A stretch of DNA of 64,000 nucleotides from NCBI GenBank assembly GCA_014526335.1, contig JACTAT010000368.1, positions 658,261 through 722,260 of the forward strand, written 5' to 3'. Below are positions 23,228 to 33,922 of this stretch, piece by piece. The position numbers and the translations under genes are program-made. The first letter of the stretch is position 1. Every line of letters starts with the position of its first letter. The DNA is from Chrysaora quinquecirrha (Eukaryota > Cnidaria > Scyphozoa > Semaeostomeae > Pelagiidae). Under the pieces are notes generated by a model that made no database searches, was not told the origin of the DNA, and was given only the letters and a program-made list of their open reading frames with translations.

Positions 23228-23450
23228 ACCATCGCTGAACTTTCGCTCGAATCTGGGGAGGTTAGTCCTCTATGGCATCCCCTAAACCTCCCCGGACTCT
23301 AGCGAAAGTTCAGCGATGGTACACAGGTCACCTGGTTCCCGTGAAGGCGATCAATTCTTGGAAGGAAGAATCTTGTCTTGCCAGGGCTAATCTGGTATTA
23401 TGGTAAACTGGCTGGCTGCGTAGCAGGCTTAAAGTTAAAATTCCTTTTCT
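23228..23450. mobile_element. Palindromic repeat / MITE end
   Basis: ACCATCGCTGAACTTTCGCT at about 23228 is the near-exact inverse of AGCGAAAGTTCAGCGATGGT ending at about 23322, with CTGGGGAGGTT/AACCTCCCCGG continuing the stem. The flank 23366-23450 (GGAAGAATCT...GCAGGCTTAAAGTTAAAA) is shared with the foldback spacer at 4700-4800, so the two loci carry the same dispersed element. Confidence 0.6.
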
Positions 23451-24819
23451 AACAAGGGACATGCCATTACATAACATCCCTAATGTTCCTCAAGGCATTG
23501 CCCATAAAAAACAAACATTCGTTGCAACTCAACACACAAATTCATAAATTACTACTATTCATTTTAGTACTCTGATCTGTCCTAATGGTCTTGAAGCCGA
23601 GAGAAAACTTTGAACTGGCAATTTTATATATCAGCTATAAGCGTCGCTAGACCAGCGACCCAATTCCTCCCAAAGATATTCTGGAAAGCCGCAGTCGAGC
23701 GGCTCCTACCTGAAAACTGTGTAAAGTTTAATTACCAGCAATGTCTCACGATTTCAAATTCGATTTAAGCTTATTAAAGAACTTAGACTTACTAAGTGGT
23801 GAAAATCCTCACATACAAACAAAAGGCCCTCTTTGTTACCCCACATCCACAAATAAGACATTAACGCTTCTACCGGGCAAATAAAAGACTCAGAACGGGC
23901 TAAATCTAACCTGCAACATTGTCAAAATTGAAGCTAAACCTTTTTAACTCAAATTCTGTTTTACTTTTAATTTACTTTTGTGGTAGTAAATTTTGCTAAT
24001 CGTAAAAAACCGAAAAACGCTGTGCAGCAAGCAGCCCAGAACATTCTATCATCATAAATATCAAAAATCAAATTGCGACTTAATACTAGCTAAAGCTATT
24101 GGAATAATCGGCATTTTAGGCTGTCTGTTGTTTGACCCACATATTTTGATACCATTTAAACCCATAGGTATGCTGCAACAATTAATCATTGGATCTGAAT
24201 ATCCATGCATAATATGCAACGACCTTGAGCGGAAAGATGAACCCGAATAGTTGACGCTTGATGCGACTCACTTAATAATGCTATAAAAGAAAGCATAGTC
24301 AGCTCTGACGATGGGAGCGGTGAACCATTCTCTTGAATTATTATTACTATTATTATTATCACTTTTTACGACTAGCCCTTGGCACTCGCGTGCCTCGGTG
24401 CGGGCTTTTGCGCTCCGCGGGTCACCTTGGACCTTCGCCTTGCAACGGTTGTATATGAACGGGTCATTCTAAAGAATAAATCAGTTTGATCAGAGGATAC
24501 GGTTACTGCTAAAAAGTATGAGGCAAAACCGTTTCAATGATGTCTTATGTTGCATTGATTAGTGCAGAAGAAAGCTCCACTGTTACAAAGTGACATGAAT
24601 GAGATGGTCATAGTATGCACGGGAAATGAGTATGGTTTGATTGTATGCAAGATTATTTTGGAGAAGTGTTTTCTCTGGCATAAACAGATGGAAGCTTTTA
24701 GACTGCTTAGACCTAACTTAGTCTCAGTGACTGTCTGTACGAATGGCTTAGTGATGTGATTAGACGGGCACAGTTTTTAACGTTCTATACATGCTAGGTA
24801 AAAGACACTGTTAGTGACC
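23451..24819. other. No recognisable gene
   Basis: AT-rich with a short (ATT)n run near 24340. ORFs at 23993-24250 and 24562-24759 lack motifs. Confidence 0.45.
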
Positions 24820-24879
24820 GTAAAGATACAACTTTTCACGTTGAGTGACCTTTGTATGGAAGGGAGATTAGTGACAATG

Positions 24880-25450
24880 AGCTTAATGTCAATGAAAGTA
24901 GCAAAGTACGGATAACTTTGTCTTTTGGGTGCTAAAAGATGGAAAGTGATGCCTAGACCTTAATGTGCAGCTGGTTCTTAGTTCCCCGTCGTCGGTTGCT
25001 CTTTAGTACAGTTGCTCTACCCTATAAATTGGACCATTAATCCCTGACTGACTTCAGGTGTGAATTGCAAAGCACGTAAACTTTAGTTTCAATGACAGTA
25101 AGTATGGGTCGATTGGTGTTTTGGGTGCTTAGTATGCAAGGAGACCTTATTCATTATTGTGCAGCAGGTTTCAAGTTCTTCTATAGGCTTGGATTGTGAA
25201 ATAAACCTTAGTCTTAATGGCAATAGGTACCAATTGCTTAAACTTTTCGATTCTCTGTATACAGGCGTAACTAAATTTGAGTTGTTCAGATTCCAAGGTT
25301 CTCGTCCTCAGTTTCACTTCAGTCCAGTTGCTGTGCCCTTCTTTAGTCCTGCGATGTCTTATTGACTGCAGGCGTGGGTACATAGAAGCCAGGCAGGGGA
25401 GACCTTAGCTGATGTGTTCTTAATTGTTTTTTAGTCCAGTTGCTCTAGCC
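24880..25450. repeat. Degenerate tandem repeat, about 190-bp period
   Basis: 24890-25000 and 25085-25180 align loosely: TCAATGA(A/C)AGTA, TTTTGGGTGCT(T/A)A, GTGCAGC(T/A)GGTT and AGTTC follow in the same order. Words of the type CAGTTGCT(C/G)T recur near 25010, 25325 and 25437. Confidence 0.45.
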
Positions 25451-26520
25451 TTATCCTTAGTACAGTAATTGTTCCTGTTTGTATTGTCGGGTGTGATCTT
25501 TTTCCTATTCCTCGATCCTATTTCTCATTACTGATGTTGTAGATCCATGTTTTGCGAGCAGTGCCGGGGGTAATAAAACAACTTATCAACCTCTCGTGCA
25601 GTCTACTTCTTTGTCGAAAGTGTAAATACTCAAACTCAAATTGTTTTTTCAGGGACATTCTTGCAACTGGAAATTGAGATTCTAAATGAAATTTTATGAG
25701 ATTAAACCAAGCGGGAATAATTTTGATAAGTAACCGAACGAAAATATTCTGAAATAACTTTAAAAATAATTCTAAAAGTAAACTTTTGACTTTACTCTCA
25801 AAGATTTCTAAGAGGTTTCGCTAACAAAAATAGTGTACAAATCTTGCTCCCATTACGGGATTCCCATAATGTTTGAATGCTTTATTTTATAAATTTGATT
25901 TTATTGGAAAGTAAATTAGGACGATATGTATACGAAATAGAATGATTTTTAGTGTTCTGTATGGGAGGAAAATTATAGGAAACAAATTATTTTAGTCTTC
26001 TAGACTTGCCTTTCCTTCTTACCGAAATGTTTGTCAATAATATCGAAGATATAAACAAAAATATAAATCAACCATGCTCTCTTAAGGGAAATCGATCCCC
26101 TGACCTCCTTTTTCATAACAAAAATACGCTGCTATAATCAAAGTTTCGAGGTGTCAAAAAAACAGGATTAATCCCACAGCAAACACCTCATTCTTTTGTT
26201 TTCAATGGCACCAAACTGCTTGGATCAAAGAAGAGTTTGCCCCAATTACCCCTGAAACGAAAACAAGAATTGGGAAAAGAAGGTTCAATGGCTAAACTAC
26301 ACCAGGGATGGCACAGAAAGATGCAAGAGCAAGCAACGAATCTTGAAAGCCGAGGAGGAAGATCTCAGGCAATATCGGTTTCCATGACTACTACCACTTT
26401 AGAATATAAGACTAGCCCTTGCCCGTCTAGGAACAACACCTCGTGGAGACCACCATCTCCCATGAACTCCGCCAATAACAAGATCCCCCTCACAGGCATT
26501 ATGCATTGAGGTGGCTATAT
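25451..26520. other. No recognisable gene; weak tRNA-like word at 26075-26150
   Basis: On the minus strand 26075-26150 has a B-box-like GGATCGATTTCCC after a TATAGCAGCG A-box-like word, weakly tRNA-derived. The ORF at 26237-26509 (90 codons, Ser/Thr-rich) has no family motif. Confidence 0.3.
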
Positions 26521-28860
26521 TTGCTGCTAATCTAAATTAGAATCTTAATCCGAATCTTTATCCTAAACATTGATCTTGATCTTAATCTTAGCCATAGTCG
26601 TAACCTTAGTCTTCAATTTAAACGGAATCTAAATCTTAACTTCTACCTTAATTTGAATCTTAATCTTACTCTTAATATTAATATTAATTCTATACTTAAT
26701 TTGATCTTAATCTTAATGTTCATCTTAATCGTATCTGAAACTCAATTCCTAATCTTAAGCTAAATCTTTTTTCAAGTTGAACTCAATCTTAAACCTAAAA
26801 CCAATCTTAGTCTTCTTCAAAATTGAAAGCTTGAATCTTAATCCTTAATGAATTGAAATCTTAAGTTCAATGTTTTTATATTGAAATTGAAATGAAAGTG
26901 AAGGTGAAAATTAAAATTAGAGACAACACTAAAACTAAAACAAACATCAAAATTAGAATTGAAATGGAAATTGAAATGGAAATTGAAATGTAAAATTAAA
27001 AGTAGTAGTCAAATAAAAGTAAAATAAAAATTAATATTGTAAATCTCAATGTTAATTTAAATCCTAATCAAAGTTAAAACTGACACTGATGGTTCATTTT
27101 ATTTTTACTCTTCATTTCATTTGCAATGAACCTCAGTTTTATGAAAACTTATTAAATCTTTATATTAATCTTAATCTCAATCTTATTCTTAATCCTAATT
27201 AAAATCTTTTCTTAATCCTAAAGTGGAACTCGATCTTAAAAACTTAAAATACATTCTAATCTTTTTCCAAATTTTAACCTGCAGTCTTAATCTTAAATTC
27301 CGTGAAACTGAAATCTTAAGATCAGTGAAATCGTATATTGAAATTGAAATTAAAATTAAGAAAAAATTTGAAATAGAAATTGAAATTAAAATCAAAGTTA
27401 AAAGTATATATGAAACTAAAATTTAATTGAAATGGGAATGAATATCAAATTAAACGTTAAACACACTTTTATGATCATTTAAAACCAATTTAATCTTAAT
27501 CCTTAATGAATTGAAATCTTAAGTTCAATGTTTTTATATTGAAATTGAAATGAAAGTGAAGGTGAAAATTAAAATTAGAGACAACACTAAAACTAAAACA
27601 AGCATCAAGATTAGAATTGAAATGGAAATTGAAATGGAAATTGAAATGTAAAATTAAAAGTAGTAGTCAAATAAAAGTAAAATAAAAATTAATATTGTAA
27701 ATCTCAATGCTAATTTAAATCCTAATCAAAGTTAAAACTGACACTGATAGTTCATTTTATTTTTACTCTTCATTTCATTTGCAATGAACCTCAGTTTTAT
27801 GAAAACTTATTAAATCTTTATATTAATCTTAATCTCAATCTTATTCTTAATCCTAATTAAAATCTTTTCTTAATCCTAAAGTGGAACTCAATCTTAAAAA
27901 CTTAAAATACATTCTAATCTTTTTCCAAATTTTAACCTGCAGTCTTAATCTTAAATTCCGTGAAATTGAAATCTTAAGATCAGTGAAATCGTATATAAAA
28001 ATTGAAATTAAAATTAAGAAAAAATTTGAAATAGAAATTGAAATTAAAATCAAAGTTAAAAGTATATATGAAGCTAAAATTTAATTGAAATTGGAATGAA
28101 TATCAAATTAAACGTTAAACACACTTTTATGATCATTTAAAACCAATTTAATTTTAATCCTTAATTAATTGAAACCTTTAGTTCAACATAATTTTTTATT
28201 GAAACCGAAATGAAAATAAAGGTGAAAATTAAAATTGGAGCTAACATAAAAACTTAAACTATCATCAAATTTAGAATTGAAATTAGAATTTAAATGAAAA
28301 TTGAAATTAAAACTGAACTTAAAAAAAATTGATATTCAAATTCAAATTGAAACTAAAAGTAAAATTAAAAGTAGAAGTAAAATTGAAATTAAAATTAAAA
28401 TTCTTAGTCTCAATGTTAATTGTAATCTTAATCTAAGTTCTACTGACATTGATAATTGATTTTACTTTTACTTTCAATGTTCATTTATAATCAACCTCAG
28501 TCTTATCAAAATTTAATTTCTATGTTAGTGTTATTCGTAATCTTAATTTAAACCTTGTCTTAAACTTAAAGAGGAACTGAATCTTAAACTTAAAATCAAT
28601 CTTAATTTTTTTCCAAATTTTGGCCTGCAGTCTTAATCTTAAATTGAAATCTTCCTTAAGTTCAATAAAATTGTATATTAAAACTGAAATTAAAATTAAG
28701 ACCAAAATTGAAATTGAAATTGAAATTAAAATCAAAAATAAAATATGTATGCAACTAAAATTTAAATTGAAATCGAAATTAAAATTAAATTGAAATGGAA
28801 ATGGAAATTGACATCAAATTAAAATGAACTTTAAACAGACTTTTTAGATCATGTAAACCA
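26521..28860. repeat. Hexamer-derived repeat block with ~660-bp tandem units
   Basis: The whole block is built from drifting AATCTT/CTTAAT words and, in strand-switched patches, GAAATT/AAAATT words. Higher-order copies are present: 26835-27491 and 27493-28148 are nearly identical, and 28150-28850 is a third, more diverged copy. ORFs such as 27195-27395 and 27853-28053 are duplicates of each other created by this. No gene is present. The word family matches the pure array at 31436-31816. Confidence 0.8.
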
Positions 28861-28894
28861 TAAAGTGAAGAACAAAAACAATAAGAATTTCCTT

Positions 28895-28970
28895 AGCCAG
28901 GGTTCTAACTCTGGATGTGCAGGGTAGAATGGCGAGCACTCTAAACACTCCGCTATCCAGATTAATAAAA
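28895..28970 (-). repeat. tRNA-like sequence, probably SINE-derived
   Basis: On the minus strand TAGCGGAGTGTTTAGAGTGC fits an RNA polymerase III A box and, about 45 nt later, AGTTAGAACCC resembles a B box. The T-arm and acceptor stems pair poorly, so this is not called as a functional tRNA gene. Confidence 0.35.
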
Positions 28971-29082
28971 GCATCAAGCAAATTTGAAAATATTTCAACA
29001 GCAAATTTTAGTTACAAGACGTCTCCACAGCCTTTACATTTACAGCACGCAAATCACCGGAAAAAACTTGGATGGTGAAAAG

Positions 29083-29172
29083 ATTCTCGCCTGAGGGGAG
29101 TAGAACCTCCGCCTCAGCATTGCAGCTCAGGAGACACAGCGCCTTTAAGACTGTGCTATGAGGCCGAATCCA
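29083..29172 (-). repeat. tRNA-like sequence, probably SINE or tRNA pseudogene
   Basis: On the minus strand TAGCACAGTCTTAAAGGCGC resembles an A box and GGAGGTTCTACTCCCC a B box and T-arm, with room for a long variable arm as in tRNA-Leu/Ser. The acceptor ends do not pair well. Confidence 0.35.
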
Positions 29173-29572
29173 GCGATAATCCTCCTATGAAGAACAATTG
29201 GACGATTGTCCAAACAGGCACCAATGACGCACATCAAAGAAGGGTTAGCCCAAACTAAGCAAGAAGTGAGATCAGTTTTAAAAAACAAAAGGGTGATGAG
29301 TTATGCAGCTATAGCTAGATAGATGTACGATAAGAAAAGACAATACGTTCACAAATTAAACATGACATCTCTACAACGAACGAACAAGAAGACCAACAAT
29401 ACTATAAATCCAGAGTCCAGATATTCAGAACATGAGTAAAATGTTTAATTGAATTGAATTTCCAACACTCCCACTTGACGAATGTTCTAAATTGACAAAA
29501 CAATAAAACAGTTACCAAATTTTCACTCCAGTTAGAGTACACAGTTCTTCAAATCGTGGACACCGTATAGCT

Positions 29573-30060
29573 TTAGTAAAAATGTTTGCTATCGATTTTT
29601 TGTAGGGCAGTATAGAAGCTTGGTCTTATCGTTCTCAATCGCTTCTCTGATGAAATGATATTTAATGTCGACATGCTTTGTGCGATTGCTTGTTTTGTTG
29701 TTTTTCGAGATTGCAACCGCACTTTGATAATCTTCGTATAATCCCCTAGGCTCTGATTGGGTAAAACACAAATTCTCCAATAATTTACGCAACCGTATGG
29801 TCTCTTGAGCAGCTGGACACAAAGAGAGGTGCTCTGCTTCTGTAGATCATACTGCGACAACTGATTGTCGTTTACTCTTCCAAGATATGGTTGAACCAGC
29901 AAATTGAAATAGATACCCTGAGATAGATTTTCGTGTTGCAATATCCCCAGCCCAGTCGGCGTCGGAATATCCACGAAGCGCACAATTTCTTCTTTTGAAG
30001 CATTATACTCTAGACCATAATCTAAAGAACCTTTGATGTATCGAAGAACTTTCTTCACTC
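29573..30060 (-). pseudogene. Copia RNase H region, frameshifted
   Basis: One frame starts [20 protein letters not shown], the junction of RT and RNase H in Copia pol. It then loses the domain frame and regains similarity in the overlapping frame at 29822-29589 (LCPAAQETIRLRKLLENLC ... AVAISKNNKTSNRTKHVDIK ... HFIREAI), the classic Copia RNase H C-terminus with the KHVDIKYHF motif. At least two frameshifts separate them. The catalytic DADWAGD and SSTEAE segments are only partly readable. Confidence 0.8.
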
Positions 30061-30475
30061 AAGTCCAGTGATCTTTTCCAGGATTTGAGCTAAACTAAAC
30101 TCCAACAGCTAAAGTAAACTTAAGTCTTATAGCAACTTAAGCATAAATAAGACATCCAATAACGGCTTGATAATCTTCCTGCAAATTTTCTTCCTGCTTC
30201 CATTGGGGTAGCCACTGACTTACAATCAAAAATTTGAAACTTCTTCAGGACAGTTTCCAAATAGGACTCCTGACTAATTGTCAGAATCTTGCTTTCCTGT
30301 CACGTTTAATTGACATTCCTAAGCAAAAATGTATTTTACCTTGATCTTCCATTTCGAATTCTTCTCTTAATTTCATCTTTTCAGCTTCATACAGATCATT
30401 TGTGGCCAGAATTAGATCGTATACAAATAAAGATATAATCATAATTTTCGATTCCTTTCCATTAGATAATGACTT

Positions 30476-30826
30476 CTAGTAGATACCTGTACCTGCATTA
30501 CACTGTAAATACACTGATTCTTTCAAATAGTCATCAATTGATTGGTTCCAGTACCTTGCAGATTGTTTAAGACCATACAAACTCTTTTTCAGTTTGCAAA
30601 ACATATTCGGCTTCAATTTATTGACATAGCCTTCTTGCTGCTTCATGTAAATATCACAATCTAGTTTACCATTTAGGAATGCAGTTTTCACATCCATCTG
30701 GTGGACGTTTAGATTGAATTCATTTGCGAAGGCCAAAACAGTCCGTATGGGGTTGTATTTTGCCACTGGAGAGAAAGTTTTTTCGTAGTCCAGGCCTTCT
30801 TTTTGTAAGAAATCTTGGGCCACCAA
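30476..30826 (-). pseudogene. Copia reverse transcriptase fragment
   Basis: 116 codons with diagnostic Copia RT features: LDYEKTFSPVAKYNPIRTVLA, NLNVHQMDVKTAFLNGKLDCDIY (first catalytic Asp in DVKTAFLNG), and FCKLKKSLYGLKQSARYWN. The frame stops before the YVDD box. A degraded continuation (YDLILATNDLYEAEKMK) lies near 30430-30370 in a different frame, so the polymerase is not functional. Confidence 0.9.
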
Positions 30827-31435
30827 TCTTGGCTTCTATCGGCTTATAGTGCCATCAGCGTTACGCTTCTTCTTGAAAATCCATTTACATCCCACAACAT
30901 TTTTACCATCAGGTAAGTCAACCAAAGTCCATGTATTATTCTCTGAGATTCATATTCACTATCTGCAGCAACTTTCCATTTCTTTGCATCAGTACCACTA
31001 AGTGCTACATCAATACTTTATCTTTAAATGCAATAGAAGCATTTGGCAAATCAATGTGATTCACCATTCACCAGTTATTGTCCCAAGTCTATCAGGTGCT
31101 GCAGTTACTCGTTCAGATCTATGTGGTGGGTTTTGTTGCTCAGGGACATTTTGTTGCTCATTGGTTTCACCATCAATATCATCACTTGCTGGAAGAAGGT
31201 CAACATACAGATCTTTCCGATATGCTTCTTTTTGAGGATGACTTCTATTAAAGCAATTTTCCAGAAACATCACATCTCTGCTTCTAAGCACGGTTTTCTT
31301 CTCGGGGATGTAGAATTTGTAGCCTTTACTATTCTCCAAATACCCAACCCAAATGCGCTTTTCAGATTTCTTCTGTAAATTATTTCTCTTCTGATCAGGA
31401 ATGTGTACAAATGCATTGCACCCAAATACTCTGAA

Positions 31436-31816
31436 ACTTAATCTTAATCTTAATCTTAATCTTAATCTTAATCTTAATCTTAATCTTAATCTTAATCTTA
31501 ATCTTAATCTTAATCTTAATCTTAATCTTAATCTTAATCTTAATCTTAATCTTAATCTTAATCTTAATCTTAATCTTAATCTTAATCTTAATCTTAATCT
31601 TAATCTTAATCTTAATCTTAATCTTAATCTTAATCTTAATCTTAATCTTAATCTTAATCTTAATCTTAATCTTAATCTTAATCTTAATCTTAATCTTAAT
31701 CTTAATCTTAATCTTAATCTTAATCTTAATCTTAATCTTAATCTTAATCTTAATCTTAATCTTAATCTTAACCTTAACCGTAGCCTTAATCTTAACCTTA
31801 ATCTTAATCTTAATCT
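31436..31816. repeat. (TTAATC)n hexanucleotide array
   Basis: About 63 nearly perfect AATCTT units, with a few CCTTAACCGTAGCC-type variants only near 31770-31800. It separates the Copia integrase end (left) from the Penelope-like 3' end (right). Long ORFs through it on both strands encode only Leu-Asn or Arg-Leu dipeptides. Confidence 0.95.
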
Positions 31817-31819
31817 ATT

Positions 31820-32450
31820 AGTCTTTGAAATGTACAAAACTTCAAAATTGCAATAAACAGCGGAATCATTTTTGGGCATACTTAAAAGCTTTTTTCGTCT
31901 GACACTTCTCAGAGTATGAACGTCAGAAACAGACCTAAACAATGAACTAAGGCGGAATTGATACCCAGATGCAGCTCGAAATGCACCAATCGGAAAGAGA
32001 AGCTGAATTGGCATTGTCTTTTAAACAACAATCGGCTGGTCGGATACAGTGGAAAGACCAATAGAATTATTTGAAGAGTCCAAGTGAGAAAACGTATCAC
32101 CTAATGTCTGGGAAGTACGACCTACATATCTGGCATCACACCGGCACGAAAATTCATATATGACCAAACTTTTTTGTGTGGTAGGTACGCAATCCTTTCG
32201 AATGGATAGTAGAACTTTCCGAGTGCTATAAACTAACCGAGGGTTGGCAGCAGCAAGGCACTTAGTAATGGCCTTTATAATTTGACTTTCGAATCGCAAT
32301 GAGACGTTCCTATCCAAGGCATTTTTAGGTAAACAGGGCACTTTTGCGGACCATACTTTTTATCAGCCGAAAAATTTGCAATCTTCTTTCGAAAACAATC
32401 TGAAATGACGTCCTCGGGGTAACCGTTTTCAATAAGAAATCTCCTGTATT
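31820..32450 (-). mobile_element. Penelope-like element, 3' part with GIY-YIG endonuclease
   Basis: Minus strand: an RT C-terminal/linker region (RRFLIENGYPEDVISDCFRKK ... LKMPWIG) in one frame, then in another IIKAITKCLAAANPRLVYSTRKVL ... LVIYEFSCRCDARYVGRTSQTLGD. The CRCDARYVGRT segment is the GIY-YIG-type endonuclease motif typical of EN+ Penelope-like elements. The 3' tail to about 31820 is shared with the copy at 57972-58860. The 5' end is truncated at about 32450 inside BEL/Pao sequence; the 3' end runs into the (TTAATC)n array. Confidence 0.85.
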
Positions 32451-32454
32451 TCGT

Positions 32455-33922
32455 CTTTGATTTGATCTTCCATGATTTCATGATACTGTTCCAGGTTCGT
32501 CAGCTTCTCCAGCCGTCTGGTAGTATTGCACAGTCTTCCTATTGTCAGTTCTTTATTTTTGGTACTTTCACAAGATCTCCTTTCCATGACAACCTTGTGT
32601 AGTACGTTCCATCATCCAGACGCGTCAAGTTCTCTTGGAAAATTTCGTGAAATTCTTTATCTGACTCTCTGTCTACATCTGCTAACCCCAACACTTCAAT
32701 CGAGCACATCTGTTCAAATTAAGTTTTTGGTGAGAGGGTCAGGAATATGCCCTAAGCTTCTGCGTCAACTTCCACAAATGTTCCATCCATTCAATTTTCC
32801 ATCCATCCAAGCTCCATCCAAGCATGGTAAATTCTGCATCGGGATAAACATCAGGATTTGGTACAAGGACTTGGGGCTCCACAGTCTTGATTCTTTGATA
32901 GTCCACTGCGCCTAAAGTGATGTGGATTAGCAGCTTATCGTCCTCTGTATCTTCGTCACCGAATTTCAGGCATCTAAACCGGCTATACTTTCTCTTTAAG
33001 GCTTTGACTCAGGAGTTCGGCAAGTGCGTCAGCGTATCTTTCTTTTCATTTATGCATTTGAGGTCCAAGCAGAAACCATCTACAGCATTGGATTTAACTG
33101 CACTCTCCGTTGTACCTTGCCATACATCTGCTCGATATTTTTTGTTTCCAAGCTCACTGGCTTCAACTTTAGCTACGTTAGAAGGCTTGTGCGTATGTAG
33201 GAACTGCTTGCTCCACTGTCCACCATGACACGAGCTGGTATTCCATTCACCTTGGCCACGAGAGTCGCACGGAGAGTAGTGCTGGGATGTATTGCTCTCT
33301 TGTTCCTGTTTGGGTCCTTCACTTCCACCGACCGTTGTGTCAAATAGAGAAGTATGGTGGCGGCCATTGCATTTTCTGCATTCTCTGGATCTGCACTTGG
33401 AGCCTCCATGTCCAAAACCAGTACAATTGAAGCAAAGCTTTTTCTTGTTGAGAATTTCCCGCCTTTGTGCCACGTTGGTTACTTTTCGACCGTCTGAACT
33501 CTTGTGATTGCTGAATTCGCAGTTCACACAGCTGATTTGTGTCCCTTGTGGCTTGTCCATATCATTCGCAAACATCATCTTGTCCCGTTGTCTCCCGTCA
33601 GCCTGATACTCATTGCCCCCTCTTCTGTAAGTGGTTGATATACTTGATGCAGTCATCTCTTCGTGGACTGGTAACGGATGTCTGTCAATGTATTTCTCAA
33701 GGTTCTCTACCAGCTCTTCCGGCTTCCAGTCTTCGCTTCGTCACTGGTAACGGATGTCTGTCTTTGTACGAGACAAGGTTCTCTATCAGCTCTTCCAGGT
33801 TCCAGTTTTCTCCAGCTTCTTCGTGGTTACTAGGGTACGCACGATTCTTGACAGCCTATTGTAGTAATCGTGTATTTCTTTTAGATGCTCCAAATCGTGT
33901 CCAATCCTTAGCCGTACAATGA
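32455..33922 (-). mobile_element. Broken BEL/Pao retrotransposon fragment
   Basis: Minus strand, several frames: a gag end with a YYNRLSRIVRTL-type helix at about 33880; a zinc-knuckle region (33656-33340); a protease with DSGASSS (about 33240-33200); the Pao-specific DUF1758-like continuation ending IHITLGAVDYQRIKT ... AEFTMLGWSLDG at about 32925-32810; and an RT-entry segment (RRLEKLTNLEQYHEIMEDQI) at about 32520-32460, where the Penelope-like element cuts in. No complete RT or integrase remains. A duplication of about 75 bp lies at 33668-33815. Confidence 0.8.
33009..33656 (-). pseudogene. BEL/Pao gag zinc-knuckle and protease region
   Basis: The 215-codon frame carries KKLCFNCTGFGHGGSKCRSR (CX2CX4HX4C) followed by ECRKCNGRHHTSLF, the paired cysteine-histidine arrangement usual just before the Pao protease. 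After about residue 110 the frame is wrong. The true protease (VNGIPARVMVDSGASSSYIR, aspartic catalytic DSG) is in the overlapping frame 33415-33173, and the domain returns to the first frame near 33060 (LDLKCINEKKDTL). Two compensating frameshifts make it inactive. Confidence 0.8.

Larger units (their letters stand above)
29467..31430 (-). mobile_element. Broken Ty1/Copia retrotransposon, 3' half
   Basis: Reading down the minus strand: the integrase C-terminal region FRVFGCNAFVHIPDQKR ... WVGYLENSKGYKFY at about 31430-31260; the RT start (30826-30476); a degraded RT second half; an RNase H region in two frames; then a TTGVKIW-type end and a polypurine GTGGGAG followed by TGTTGGAAATTC, the start of a Copia-type 3' LTR at 29467. 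The 5' half (LTR, gag, protease, integrase core) is missing and replaced by the hexamer array at 31436. The LTR's far end could not be fixed. Confidence 0.85.

Noticed and set aside
24340..24430. GC-rich patch suspected to be an RNA gene
   Set aside because: No tRNA boxes and no pairing consistent with a known small RNA.
31061..32014. 317-codon minus ORF with long Arg-Leu dipeptide run
   Set aside because: It fuses the Penelope-like tail, the hexamer array and the Copia integrase end by chance of a 6-bp unit; not a gene.
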